From an uncultured Winogradskyella sp. (GTDB taxonomy: Bacteria; Bacteroidota; Bacteroidia; Flavobacteriales; Flavobacteriaceae): a stretch of DNA of 64,000 nt. The stretch lies in NCBI RefSeq assembly GCF_947495255.1, contig NZ_CANLYI010000004.1, positions 248,001 through 312,000 on the forward strand. The letters are read 5' to 3'. The notes below the pieces were generated by a model. The model worked only from the letters and a program-made list of their open reading frames with translations. It did not search any database and was not told the origin of the DNA. Numbering within the stretch: the stretch's first letter is position 1; each line of letters starts with the position of its first letter. The translations under genes were made by a program, and so were the position numbers. This document shows, in pieces, positions 33,724-45,000 of the stretch.

Positions 33724-36700
33724 TTCATTTTTATAAATTGTAAGTAATCATTGTTTTTAGCAACGATGATATAGTCGTTATTTCCAATTTTAATTTTTGA
33801 TAAATCCTTAGTATCACCTTTTATAAAAAGACCACTTTTTCTTGGTTCAATCGCTTTAAAATCACCTTTACCATTACCTTTAAAATAATAACCAAAACTA
33901 CCATCATTTCTCGGTGTCTCTACTTCAGAGACGTAAAGATTTCCTGCTATTGTAATATCTAAGTTCCCATCGTTATTAAAATCCTTTACTAATGTTTGGT
34001 TTATTGATGAAAACTGAGCTTCAACAGGTAGATTATGACTAATAAACTGCCCATCTTTATTTTCTAAATAGATACTAGCAAAAGATTTTACTTGGTAATG
34101 CAATGATTGTTCTAACTCTTCTTCTGTATAGACATCAACCAATGTGGCTTTAGAGAAGCTGTTGTAGTCTTTAAATTTGCTTTTTATTGCAGGTATTTGT
34201 TGTGAAGAACAAGATCGTCCTCGTAAAGGTACTTGTTTACCTTCGCTGTAATAACTGAGCACAATATCTTCAGAATTGTTATTATCAAAATCTTTGACAT
34301 AGATATCAAAAGTTTCGTCTTGGGTCGCTTTATATTTATAGTTTAATCCGTTATTACCTACTATAAAATCTTCATCGCCATCATTATCAAAATCACCAGC
34401 TTTGATACTCCACCACCAACCAGTACTGTTGTCTTTATTTAATCCCATTTGCGAGGATACCTCTTTAAAATGAGTTTTATTATTTTTAAAAACTTTGATT
34501 GGCATCCATTCTCCAACTACAATAATATCTAACCATGTGTCATTATCAATATCGGTAATTACAGCACTTGTCGCCATCCCCAAGTTTATAAATTCTTTAG
34601 CCATGTTTTGTGTTTCATCCGAAAATATTACTTCATTCTCAGTGCTATTATTTAATAAAATATAGCTATTTGTTGGATAAGGATAATGCCCAGCAACTTG
34701 TCTGCCAAGTACTAAAAGGTCTTGTTTTCCATCTTTATTAAAATCTGCATTATAAGCTTTTGAGCCACTTATATGCATAGTAGGAAGTGTGCTTTTTGTG
34801 AATTTACCTTTACCATTATTTAAGTATAACCGATCTTGAAAATATTTTGAATTAGCAGAAAATTCATAACCTCCACTCACAACATATAAATCGTTGTCAC
34901 CATCTGCATCTGCATCAAAAATAAGTGCACCTACGTCTTCGCTTAATTTATCGTCTTGTAAAAACTCTACTGAGGCTTCCGTAAAATCATTGTTGGTTTG
35001 AAAGTATAATTTACCAGTATGACCATGAGAACCACCAATAAAAAAATCGTCTAAACCATCATTGTTGAGATCTCCAACAGCCAGCGCAGGACCAAAAGCA
35101 GACATTTTATGAGGCAATAAGACTTGTTTTATAAAATCGTCATAATCGTTTTCTATATGTTTGTGCTTAGGTAGAGAAGGACTCTCTATGGTTTTAAATA
35201 AAGTATTCGTTTTCACAATTTCAACATTTTCTTCACTTGAATCTGCATGGTTTAGTATGAGGTTTTGATTAACCTTTACATTTTTTAATATTTGAGTTTT
35301 ACCATCTGTCCAAACTACTTTTAGTTTATCTATGGATTTATTTTTGTTTAAACCAAAGTGAAGTCTTGGTGCTACTGAAGATTGAAACCCTCTAGTTAAA
35401 GTTAACTCTTGCATTTGAGTTTCATCTTTAGTAGTAATATAAACACGGTTTCCTAAACCAAATTTATTTTTACGTTCACCTATAAATTCAATTGAAATAT
35501 AATTACTAATATCAGAACTTGTATTCTCATAAATTGAGGCGTAATCATCTACATTGTTGGTTATAATTTCTAAATCACCATCATTGTCTAAATCTGCATA
35601 TGCAACTCCATTAGAAAAGCCTTTATGTTCTATTCCCCATTCTTTATTGGCTTTTTTAAAATCTAAATTACCGTTGTTTTTAAACATGAAGTTGTCCGTT
35701 TTTTCTGAAGGTATTTTTAGGCTTTTTTCGAGGTCAGTAAGATGTGTTGTATTATTTTTAGAATATGTATTAAAGAAGTCTGTGTTGTTTATTTCTCGCC
35801 TAACACCATTGGTAATAAATAAATCTTTGTTGCCATCATTATCAAAATCTGCAAAAACGGGAGCCCAACTCCAATCGGTAGATGAGGTGCCTGTTAATCT
35901 AGAAATGTTGGTAAATTGTGGAACTCCATCTTCTAAAATTCCGGTATTTAATTGTAGACAATTGTGCATGTATTGGTAATGAAAGCCCATAAAAATAATC
36001 TCTTTAAAAGCTTCAGGATTCATACTGGACATATTTGCTTTTTGGCGTCTACTACTTTTAGAATCCATATCTGCTTGAAAAACATCGAGAAATCCATCAT
36101 TATTAATATCGGCAATATCTACTCCCATTCCGTAAAATGATGTATGGCTTGTGGCTTCTTTTACAACGTTTTTAAATGTGTTATCACCATTATTAATATA
36201 AACGTAGTCTGGTATGCTGTAATCACTAGAAATGTATAAATCTTGCCATCCATCGTTGTTAATATCTCCTGCAGTTACACCTAACGAAAATCCATAGCTT
36301 TTTACACCTGCTTGTTCAGAGACGTTGGTAAATTTATCACCATCATTTCTATACAGTTTATCAGACTCTTGGTCAGTGACATGCTTCATTCTATTGCTGT
36401 ATGTGAAGTTAGATGTGTTTACATTAGAGATTGGATAATTAGCGACATAGAGGTCTAAATCACCATCGTTATCATAATCGAAAAAGGTGCCTTGCATAGA
36501 ATTTGCGCCATCGTTAACGCCATAGGCTTCACCCATTTCAGTAAAGGTTGCATCACCATTATTTATATAGAGTTGGTTACGTCTCTCTTTAGCAATACCA
36601 GCTACAGAACAATAAATATCTAAATAACCATCACCATTTACATCTGCCATTGTTGCGCCTGTGTACCACCTGTTATCGCCTGCAATATGTGCAGTTTCTG

Positions 36701-37004
36701 AAATGTCTTTAAACTGAAGATTTCCTTGATTTAAAAATAGCCTATTTTTAACTTGGTTACCAGTAAAAAATAGGTCTGTTAAGCCGTCATTGTTTATGTC
36801 GCCTGCAGAGACGCCTCCTCCCATATAAATGGAAGTGTAGTTAAAATAATTCATAGAGTCAGTTTCTACGAGTTTATTTATAAAGTCAATTCCTGTAGAT
36901 TTGTATTCTAATTTGCTAAAAATTTTATTGTCTTGTTGAGGTTCGTTTTGACTACAACTCATAACAAAACTTAAGATTAAAATAAATACTATTCTTGATG
37001 ACAT
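33720..37004 (-). CDS. Large FG-GAP/VCBS-repeat lipoprotein with ASPIC/UnbV domain
   Basis: The 1094 residues start with a lipoprotein signal (VFILILSFVMSC). They hold about a dozen Ca-binding-like FG-GAP/VCBS repeats of the form D-hNxDGxxDL (for example SAGDINNDGLTDLFFTG and MADVNGDGYLDIYC). These form two beta-propellers separated near residues 490-600 by an ASPIC/UnbV domain (ENTSSDISNYISIEF, LTRGFQSSVAPRLHFGL). Such proteins are frequent surface lipoproteins next to SusC/SusD pairs in marine Bacteroidota. Their role is not established; binding of glycan or support of the pair is likely. It follows susD after a terminator-like hairpin. Confidence 0.88.
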   Translation of the reverse strand: MSSRIVFILILSFVMSCSQNEPQQDNKIFSKLEYKSTGIDFINKLVETDSMNYFNYTSIYMGGGVSAGDINNDGLTDLFFTGNQVKNRLFLNQGNLQFKDISETAHIAGDNRWYTGATMADVNGDGYLDIYCSVAGIAKERRNQLYINNGDATFTEMGEAYGVNDGANSMQGTFFDYDNDGDLDLYVANYPISNVNTSNFTYSNRMKHVTDQESDKLYRNDGDKFTNVSEQAGVKSYGFSLGVTAGDINNDGWQDLYISSDYSIPDYVYINNGDNTFKNVVKEATSHTSFYGMGVDIADINNDGFLDVFQADMDSKSSRRQKANMSSMNPEAFKEIIFMGFHYQYMHNCLQLNTGILEDGVPQFTNISRLTGTSSTDWSWAPVFADFDNDGNKDLFITNGVRREINNTDFFNTYSKNNTTHLTDLEKSLKIPSEKTDNFMFKNNGNLDFKKANKEWGIEHKGFSNGVAYADLDNDGDLEIITNNVDDYASIYENTSSDISNYISIEFIGERKNKFGLGNRVYITTKDETQMQELTLTRGFQSSVAPRLHFGLNKNKSIDKLKVVWTDGKTQILKNVKVNQNLILNHADSSEENVEIVKTNTLFKTIESPSLPKHKHIENDYDDFIKQVLLPHKMSAFGPALAVGDLNNDGLDDFFIGGSHGHTGKLYFQTNNDFTEASVEFLQDDKLSEDVGALIFDADADGDNDLYVVSGGYEFSANSKYFQDRLYLNNGKGKFTKSTLPTMHISGSKAYNADFNKDGKQDLLVLGRQVAGHYPYPTNSYILLNNSTENEVIFSDETQNMAKEFINLGMATSAVITDIDNDTWLDIIVVGEWMPIKVFKNNKTHFKEVSSQMGLNKDNSTGWWWSIKAGDFDNDGDEDFIVGNNGLNYKYKATQDETFDIYVKDFDNNNSEDIVLSYYSEGKQVPLRGRSCSSQQIPAIKSKFKDYNSFSKATLVDVYTEEELEQSLHYQVKSFASIYLENKDGQFISHNLPVEAQFSSINQTLVKDFNNDGNLDITIAGNLYVSEVETPRNDGSFGYYFKGNGKGDFKAIEPRKSGLFIKGDTKDLSKIKIGNNDYIIVAKNNDYLQFIKMN

Positions 37005-37027
37005 CTTAATTTTATTTTAAAAATGAA

Positions 37028-37059
37028 AAAACAACGTAGTAAAAATACCACGTTGTTTT
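37028..37059 (-). terminator. Hairpin between susD and the VCBS gene
   Basis: On the minus strand AAAACAACGT (37059-37050) and ACGTTGTTTT (37037-37028) form a perfect 10-base stem, extended by 3 pairs beyond a mismatch, with a 4-base loop and followed by a T-rich run. It is 38 bases after the susD stop. It may end the susCD message or reduce read-through into the VCBS gene. Confidence 0.65.
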
Positions 37060-37096
37060 AAAAACTAATCTACAAACTATAATCTATTGTTTAATA

Positions 37097-38638
37097 TTAA
37101 TAACCAGGGTTTTGATCCTCAATAGTCATCAATTCGTTTTTATCAATTTCTGTTATTGGAATAGGGAATAAATCATTCTTTGACGTATAACCAGTACCAG
37201 CTAATTCTGTTGCTGCTTTTCCCCATCTTACTAAATCCCAGAAACGTTGTCCTTCATGAGCAAGTTCTAAGAATTTTTCGTCAACGATTGCCTCAAATAA
37301 GTCGTTACCCGATATTGAGCTGTCAATATCTAATAAACCAGCTCTGTTTCTCACTTTATTTAATTCAATTCTTGCTAATCCATCTTGGGATGATTTATTA
37401 TAAGCTTCTGCAGCTAATAATAAAACCTCAGCATATCTAAATACTCTAAAGTTAGTTGAGTAGTTTAATTCAGGAACACCGTTGTTACTAGTATCTTCTG
37501 TTTTAGTTGCATATTTAATTCTAATTGCACCTTCATAATCTTCAATTACACCACCTGTAGCAGCTGTTGGATCTACAGATCCTCCACCAGCAATTAAGTC
37601 TGCTTCTGACATAACCGTAGCGGCTTTTCTATTGATATCACCAGCAGCGTCAAATGCATTAACTAATTTACTAGAAGGAAGGTTAAAACCCCATCCGTTT
37701 ATTAGTTCTGTTCCTGTTAAGTCAAAAATACCGTCACCTCGAGGTCCCATTAACTGAATATGTAGGTTGCTTTCATTACGTCCACCCCAAGCTAAATTTC
37801 CCCAATCTCTTGCAGTTGTAGAAACATAACCAATTTCTAATAAAGACTCAATTCCAAATTCGTGGTTAATATTCCAAACGTCTTCTGGGTTAGCTTCTAA
37901 ATCATGAGATGGATTACTTATTACACTTTGAAAATAAGGTAATGACTCTGAATATTTTTCTTGAAAAACAAGAACCTTACCCATTAAGGCTTGTGCAGCT
38001 CCTTTAGAAACTCTGAAGTTATCTGCTAAAGCTGATTTCTCTGGTAAATTTGTAATTGCATCTAAAAGGTCAGCTTCAATTTGAGCATAAATATCTGCTC
38101 GAGAAGATTTTGAAATTGGGAAATCTTCGGCACTACTTGGAACAGATACTCTTAAAGGTACCTCACCAAACATAGTGGTTAATTCAAAATGACACCAAGC
38201 TCTAAAAAATTTAACCTCTGAAACTACTCTATCCTTATTGCTAAGGTCGCTGTCTTGTACGTTTTCTATAATTAAATTTGTTAGTGCAATTGTTCTATAG
38301 AATAAGTCCCAGTTACTTGTAATAGATACATTAGATGATGATACTGTATTGTAATCATCTATATCATGCAATTGTTGTTGATCACTAGGTCCACTGCCTC
38401 CTGCGCCAGCATCATCCCCTGGAAGTAGTTTAACTAAAAATACACTGCTCCAATCTTTGGCATAATTAAACTGCATTAAATCATACACACCAATTACGGC
38501 TTTTTCAACGTTATCTTCTTCAAGAAAGTAGGTGTCTAAATCCTGACCATCTAGTCTAGGGTTATTTGTAAAGTCATCATCACAGCCTACAAAACCTAGA
38601 AGTGCAATACATAAAAATGTTAAATATGTTCTTTTCAT
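37097..38638 (-). CDS. susD: SusD/RagB-family glycan-binding lipoprotein
   Basis: SusD proteins cap the SusC transporter and bind the glycan. The 513 residues have a lipoprotein signal (FLCIALLGFVGC), the SusD-like N-terminal region (LDTYFLEEDNVEKAVIGVYD), TPR helices (EVKFFRAWCHFELTTMFG, then EVPLRV) and the C-terminal RagB/SusD part (YAEVLLLAAEAYNKSSQDG, later GQRFWDLVRWG and FPIPITEID). The last motif before the end, ELMTIEDQNPGY, is the common family ending. It follows susC after 17 bases. The substrate cannot be read from the sequence. Confidence 0.95.
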   Translation of the reverse strand: MKRTYLTFLCIALLGFVGCDDDFTNNPRLDGQDLDTYFLEEDNVEKAVIGVYDLMQFNYAKDWSSVFLVKLLPGDDAGAGGSGPSDQQQLHDIDDYNTVSSSNVSITSNWDLFYRTIALTNLIIENVQDSDLSNKDRVVSEVKFFRAWCHFELTTMFGEVPLRVSVPSSAEDFPISKSSRADIYAQIEADLLDAITNLPEKSALADNFRVSKGAAQALMGKVLVFQEKYSESLPYFQSVISNPSHDLEANPEDVWNINHEFGIESLLEIGYVSTTARDWGNLAWGGRNESNLHIQLMGPRGDGIFDLTGTELINGWGFNLPSSKLVNAFDAAGDINRKAATVMSEADLIAGGGSVDPTAATGGVIEDYEGAIRIKYATKTEDTSNNGVPELNYSTNFRVFRYAEVLLLAAEAYNKSSQDGLARIELNKVRNRAGLLDIDSSISGNDLFEAIVDEKFLELAHEGQRFWDLVRWGKAATELAGTGYTSKNDLFPIPITEIDKNELMTIEDQNPGY

Positions 38639-38655
38639 AATAGTCTATTTTTTTA

Positions 38656-41600
38656 TTAAAAATCTAATGCTAGTCCAAATATTGCTTTTGCTGCAGTAGG
38701 ATAAAATCCTCTATCAACACCTATAGCATTAAAACTAAAGTTTCCAATTTCTGGGTCTAAGCCTGTGTATTTAGTAAATGTAAAGAAATCGTCTAATGAT
38801 ACGTAAACTCTAAAGTTATCTAATTTCAATTTATCACTAAAACTTTGAGGTAAAGTAAATCCAAGTTGTATTTGCTTTATTCTCATATAAGAACCATCTT
38901 CTACTACTAAATCGGTATCATAAGAGTTTGCTACATTAGCCGCTCCTGGCATACTTGCATTATCACCTGGTTGTTGCCATCTATCTTCAAAGAAATGAAT
39001 AGGTTTGTTTGTTATTGCTCTAGAAGGTTGGTGATAAGTAGCAATAATATCATTACCTATAGTTCCTTGAAATTGAAGATTAAAATCGAAGGCTTTGTAA
39101 CCTAAACTTATATTTCCTCCAAATAAAAGATCTGGATGCGGAGAACCTATCATTGTTTTATCTGCATCTGTTATGTTACCATCATTGTTTGTATCTGCAA
39201 ATAGAATTTCACCAGTATTAGAGTCTATTCCAGTAGTTTCATAACCATAGAAGTACCATGCAGGTAAACCTTGAGAAAATCTTGTAATTCCTTCTGCATT
39301 TTGTGGCGCTCCTGCTCCTGTTAGATAACCACCTTCTCCAACATAAAGAATCTCTGTAACTTCATTTTTTAATGTTGATAAGTTGGCATTAATATCATAA
39401 GTAAATCCACCTTCTGTTGTGTCACTATATCCAAGTTCAAATTCAAAACCTTGATTTACTATAGTACCAGCATTAAATGCTTGAGAATTAAAGCCGGCAG
39501 AACCAGGTGTAATTAAGCTTCCATCATCAACAACAGCATCTCTTGTTGTTTTTTTGTAATATTCTGTTGTAAATCTTAATTTATTAGAAAGTGCTCTAAG
39601 GTCTATACCAAAATTTAACTGTTCAGAGGTTTCCCATACCAAATTTTGGTTTGAATATCCTGTTATTTGAGCACCTGTATTCCCAAGATAATCTATACCT
39701 AAACCATTTAATGCTTCAATGATATATGTTTTGTCAGCGTTTCCTGTTAAATTACTTCTACTACCGTTTTGACCCCAACTTGCTCTAAGCTTAAAATAAC
39801 TAATAGGTGAATCATCACTCCAAAAATCTTCGCGAGAAGCTAACCAACCACCAGAAAATGCAGGAAATACAGCTGTTCTGTTTGCTTCAGGAAATTTATC
39901 AGACTTATCAGCTCTTATTGAAGCTTCAAATAAATACTTACCGTCATAATCGTAAGATAATCTACCAAAAGTTGATACCATATTATCTAAGTAAGGTAGT
40001 GGGTTTGAAACATTGGTGTTAAATCCAGGTAAGTTAAAATCGAAGCCTGTAAATTCATCAATACTCACTGACCCGCTTGTAGCTTTTAACGTAACATTGT
40101 CTCTGTCTTCAGCAGAATATCCGGCAAGTAATTTAAAGTTATGATTTTTAAAAGACTTATCGTAAGTAATAAAATTCTCCCACAACCATCTTTTGTTTTC
40201 ATATTTAGTATGAGATCCCGTGTAAGCTGTATTAGAAGCTTCAGATGACACATAATATGGATTTATCATATTTTTTACATCTATTCTACCTGTTTCTTTA
40301 CCAAATCTAGTTGTAATACTTAGTCCTTCAATAATTTTCAATTTTAAATATGCTGAATATAATGACTGTACATCATTGGTAATTGTTTTGTTCATTACGT
40401 TCGCGAAAGCCACAGGGTTTACTACTTCGCCAGTAGAGTAACTTGGATATCCATAAACGTTACCATTCTTATCTGTTAATAAAGGTACATTGTTGGCTGT
40501 AGCGTTATCTAATACTGATTGTGGTACATCATCTAAACTGTCATAAAGCACAGGAGTTAAAGGGTCAATTATTAGCATATTTTGAATAACACCTCTCGTG
40601 TCGCTATTTTCTTGAATACCAAACCTATCAGAGAAAGAATATGTTGCATTTACACCTACCTCTAAGAATTTTGTTAGCTCACTTTTAAAGTTAAATCTAA
40701 ATGTTTTTCTTTTATATGAAGAATTCTCTTGTCCTAAAATACCCTCTTGTTCTAAGTGACCCATAGATCCATAAAATGATGTTTTTTCATTTCCTCCAGA
40801 AATATTTAAATCATAACGGGTTAATGGCGCTTTATCGAAAGTAGAGTCTATCCAATCTGTGTCATATCCGTTATCTACAACAGAGCTTATACCTGCTTCA
40901 TTCATATATTGTACAAATTGTGAAGCATTCATTAATTCCATATCAGTATTAACAAACTGCGTACCCAATTGCGTACTAAAACCAACTTTGATTTCACCGT
41001 TGCTACCTCCTTTAGTTCTAATAATTACAACACCATTAGCACCTTCTGTACCATAGATTGCAGCAGATGCAGCATCTTTTAAAACTTCCATACTTGCGAT
41101 ATCACTAGGAGCTAGAGTTGCTATTGATGACGATTTCATACCATCTACAATATATAATGGCTCAGACGACCCACTAGAACCTCCACCACGTATACGAATT
41201 TGAGCACCTTGACCAGGAGAACCAGATGAAGAGGTAACGGTAACACCAGATGTTCTACCTTGTAATACTTGTTCTACACGTTGATTAGAAGAACTTTTAA
41301 TTTGTTTAGAATCTATGCTAGAGATGGCACCAGTTACTAAACTTTTTTTCTTGGTTCCGTAACCAACAACAACAACTTCTTCTAAAGAATTTTCATCTTC
41401 AATTAAAGTAACGTTAATAACGGATTGGTCTCCTACCACTATTTCTTGAGTAATGTAGCCTAAATAGCTAACTACCAATATGGCAGTCGAAGAGACGTTG
41501 TCAATGGTGAAATTTCCATCAAAATCTGTGGATGTTCCATTGGTGGTACCTTTCACTATAATGCTCGCGCCTGGAAGTGGCATGTCAGCACTATTTACTT

Positions 41601-41685
41601 TTCCTGTAACTGTTTGTGCCTGGGAAAAGACACCAAACAGAATGGTTAAAGTGAAAAATAATTTTTTGAGTAGTTTAAGCTTCAT
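38656..41685 (-). CDS. susC: SusC/RagA-family TonB-linked outer-membrane transporter
   Basis: The 1009 residues begin with a signal peptide (FFTLTILFGVFSQAQ). A carboxypeptidase-regulatory-like domain follows (about 26-100, VTGKVNSADMPLPGASIIVK), then a plug (about 115-230) with the SusC signature RIRGGGSSGSSEPLYIVDGM, and a 22-strand barrel. It imports oligosaccharides in a complex with SusD. The gene lies between the hybrid sensor gene and susD, all on the minus strand, and is the expected target of that regulator. The GH3 lipoproteins on the other strand probably act on the same glycan, which would then be a beta-glucan or beta-glucoside oligomer. Confidence 0.96.
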   Translation of the reverse strand: MKLKLLKKLFFTLTILFGVFSQAQTVTGKVNSADMPLPGASIIVKGTTNGTSTDFDGNFTIDNVSSTAILVVSYLGYITQEIVVGDQSVINVTLIEDENSLEEVVVVGYGTKKKSLVTGAISSIDSKQIKSSSNQRVEQVLQGRTSGVTVTSSSGSPGQGAQIRIRGGGSSGSSEPLYIVDGMKSSSIATLAPSDIASMEVLKDAASAAIYGTEGANGVVIIRTKGGSNGEIKVGFSTQLGTQFVNTDMELMNASQFVQYMNEAGISSVVDNGYDTDWIDSTFDKAPLTRYDLNISGGNEKTSFYGSMGHLEQEGILGQENSSYKRKTFRFNFKSELTKFLEVGVNATYSFSDRFGIQENSDTRGVIQNMLIIDPLTPVLYDSLDDVPQSVLDNATANNVPLLTDKNGNVYGYPSYSTGEVVNPVAFANVMNKTITNDVQSLYSAYLKLKIIEGLSITTRFGKETGRIDVKNMINPYYVSSEASNTAYTGSHTKYENKRWLWENFITYDKSFKNHNFKLLAGYSAEDRDNVTLKATSGSVSIDEFTGFDFNLPGFNTNVSNPLPYLDNMVSTFGRLSYDYDGKYLFEASIRADKSDKFPEANRTAVFPAFSGGWLASREDFWSDDSPISYFKLRASWGQNGSRSNLTGNADKTYIIEALNGLGIDYLGNTGAQITGYSNQNLVWETSEQLNFGIDLRALSNKLRFTTEYYKKTTRDAVVDDGSLITPGSAGFNSQAFNAGTIVNQGFEFELGYSDTTEGGFTYDINANLSTLKNEVTEILYVGEGGYLTGAGAPQNAEGITRFSQGLPAWYFYGYETTGIDSNTGEILFADTNNDGNITDADKTMIGSPHPDLLFGGNISLGYKAFDFNLQFQGTIGNDIIATYHQPSRAITNKPIHFFEDRWQQPGDNASMPGAANVANSYDTDLVVEDGSYMRIKQIQLGFTLPQSFSDKLKLDNFRVYVSLDDFFTFTKYTGLDPEIGNFSFNAIGVDRGFYPTAAKAIFGLALDF

Positions 41686-42084
41686 AAAATTGTTTGTTTT
41701 TAATTGTTAGTTTATTAGTTATTTAGTTTAAAAAATAAAAACTGCTAAAAAAATGATAAAGCAAATGATTGCAGTAATGAGAATTAACTCGCTAAAGAGT
41801 TTCCATTTAGATTTTTTAATTCCCATTAAACAAATGTTAAAAAAATATTAATTTATTAGTATTAATTTTAGAGCATCTGATGTAAATTTTGATGCGTTTT
41901 GGTATAAAAACCCTTTAAATTCAGCAAGTTTCTATTTTGTTGCAACATTTTTAATAGTATAATAACAGATTGGTATTTATTCGTAATTCGTAATTTTTGA
42001 TGGGTTAAAATATGGAATTGACAGAATGTTAATATTTTTTACGGTGAGATAATTAGAGAAAAACGTGTCTTGTTTTGAAAGAAT
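41686..42084. other. Intergenic stretch between susC and the hybrid sensor gene
   Basis: The stretch is AT-rich and contains no gene. The susC promoter and the regulator's binding site must lie here. AACATTTG (minus strand, 41838-41831) resembles the -7 box in 7 of 8 positions, but no matching -33 element is seen. Confidence 0.4.
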
Positions 42085-45000
42085 TTAAGATTGTTTATGT
42101 TCAATTTCTTTTGGTAAAATACCGAAGTAACTTTTAAAACATTTGGTGAAATATGAAGGAGACGAGAATCCTACTTTATAACAAACCTCGCTAATATTGC
42201 TATTACCCATTTCTATCATTTGTTTCGCTTTAAGAAGTCTGATATTTCGTATAAATTCGTTTGCAGTTTGATTGGTAAGTGCTTTAATTTTTCTGTAAAA
42301 TTGACTTCTACTTAAATTTAGTTGCGAGGCGAGAGATTCTACATTTAAATCTGGATCTCCAATACTTTCGTTTATATAGCTTAATACTTTTTCAATAAAC
42401 TCTTTATCCATTGAGGTTGTATTATTAGTTTCTACATCACTAATAACATTAAAGTATTTATTAAAAATTAATTGTCTACTTGTAATGAGTTGAGACAATC
42501 GAAGTTTTAATAGTCCCATATCAAAGGGTTTTACCATATAGGCATCAGCTCCGTTTTCAATACCTTCCATTCTGTTTTCAATTGTGGTTTTAGCAGTAAG
42601 CATTAACAATGGAATATGGCTTGTTTTAATGTCGCTTTTAATGTGTTTACAGAATAAGAAGCCATCCATCTCTGGCATTATAACATCTGTCATTATAATA
42701 TCTGGAAGGAATTCTTTTGCCATCTGTAAGCCTTCTTTTCCATTTTTAGCTAACAGAATTTTGTATTGGCTTTTTAATTCGTTTTTTAAGTAATTTCTTA
42801 ATTCAGTATTATCTTCTACAATGAGTAAGGTGTGAGAACTTAAGTTTGTTTCTTCACCTGCATTACTAGTAGATTCCGTGTTTGTTTTAGGAATGAAAAA
42901 GCTTTCTTCTTTTACTTGGTCTTCTACTTTTTCTGTTAGTGTCTCTTTTTCACTAAAATAGGCGTTTCCAGCGGGTAATATTATAGTAAACGTTGTGCCT
43001 GCACCTACCTCACTAGTTACTTTTATTTTTCCTTTATGTAATTTAACAAAGTTCTGTACCACTTCTAAGCCAATACCTGTGCCACCATAATAGGTTTTGT
43101 TTAAATTATCTACTTGGTAAAAGCGTTCAAATATATTAGCGATTTGTTCTTCCTTTAATCCAGGTCCAGTATCAGAAATTGATATTTCTATGGCTTTAAT
43201 TTTCTCTTTGTCATTAGCTAAAGGTAAATCTACCAAGTCCTCTTTAGAGGAAATATCTATTGTAATTGCGCCACTTTCTGGTGTAACCTTAAATGCATTT
43301 GATAATATATTAAAGATTATTTTTTCTAACATGCCTTCATCTGCATAAATCGAAATGTCTTGTACGTCAGTATCAATGCTTAGATGGATATTTTTAATAA
43401 AAGCTTCTTCTTTAAAATAACTAGTTACATTTTTTGTAAATGACACTAGGTTTAATTCTCTTACTTTGATTCTTACTTTATCTAAGTCGAGTTTTCTAAA
43501 ATCTAGTAATTCGTTAATTAATCTATAGAGTCTATTTGTGTTTTTATGAATTGTGTTGTGTTTATTTTTAACCCGATCAGGAAGATTATGGCTATCATTT
43601 TTAATTATATCTTCAAGTGGACCAATAATTAAGGAAAGGGGTGTTCTAAACTCATGAGATATATTTGTAAAAAACTGAAGTTTTTTTTCATTAAGCTCTT
43701 TTTCTAAAAGCCTATTGTTTCTTTCGTTTAATACAAGTTGTTTGTCTTTAATTCTATTTCTAGTTATTCTGTTTAAAAAATATAAACCTAAAAGAAATAA
43801 AAGAATATATGATAATATTGCCCAAACCGTTTTCCACCAAGGTGGTAAAATTGTAATTTTTAAATTCAAAGAAGACTCATTCCAAACACCATCATTGTTA
43901 GCCGCTTTTAGTTTAAAAGTATAAGTGCCAGGATCTAAATTAGTGTAAGTTGCGCTTCGTTTTTTACCAACATAATTCCAAGTTGTTTCATAACCTTCTA
44001 AATAATAAGCGTATTCATTTTTTTCGGGTCTAGTATGGTTAATACTCGAGTATTCAATTGTGAAAACAGACTGCCGATTTGTTAGTGTAATATCTTCGGT
44101 TTTAGAAATAACTTTTTTTAATGGAGAACCTTCCTCATTTGGAAGCATACTTTCGTTAAATAATTTAAAATCGGTAAAGTAAGATGAGGGTAAACTTTTA
44201 TTAATCTTTATATCAATAGGGTTGAAGTAATCAATGCCTTGAAAATTTCCAAAATATAACAGACCTTCTTTGTCTATAAATGCAGAATTTATATTGTAGT
44301 CGTTTGATAATAGCCCATCATTAGAGGTATAGTTTGTAAATGTATTTGTTTTTATATCTAGCTTTGTGATACCAGAATTTCCAGCTATCCATATATTTCC
44401 ATCTGCACTTTCTTCAATGCAGTTTACATTTTCTTCAACTAAGTTGTTTAATTTATTATACCACGTAAAGGTATCATCAAGTGGACTGTATTTACACATA
44501 CCAGCTCCTCTTGTTCCTACCCAAATATTCTTATCTGAACTTTCAAAAAGAGATAAAATATTATCTGAGCTGTTGTGGTTATTAAAGTTTTTAGGCAATT
44601 TTTCGCGCATTGAAATCACTGAGAGTTTTCCGTTAGTTTCCTTTATAATTTTATAAAGGCCTATTTCTGTACCAATCCATATATTATCGTCGCTGTCAAT
44701 TATTACTTTTCTTACTTCAATATTAGATAATCTATTTGCTGCAAATTCCCCAGAATTGTAATGTGTAAATTGTTTGGTTTTTGGATTGTATGAATGTAAT
44801 CCGTTTGCGTAAGACCCTACCCAAATAATACCTTCTGAATCTTCAGCTAGTGTTAGGATAGTATTAGAGTTTAAATTGTTGACATTATTTTCTAAGTTAT
44901 AATTGACGAATTTCTCCGCCCCCTTTTTTAAACAAAACAATCCCTTGTCCCAACTACCAGCCCAAATGTTTTGGTTACTATCAATTAATAAGGCTTCGAT

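Noticed and set aside
35554..35979. 141-codon frame antisense to the VCBS gene
   Set aside because: Its leucine/serine-rich product results from antisense reading of Asp-rich repeats.
33720..37004. FG-GAP/VCBS protein as an integrin or giant adhesin toxin
   Set aside because: Repeat type, ASPIC/UnbV domain and the lipoprotein signal fit the common susCD-linked family; no toxin or integrin adhesion domain is visible.
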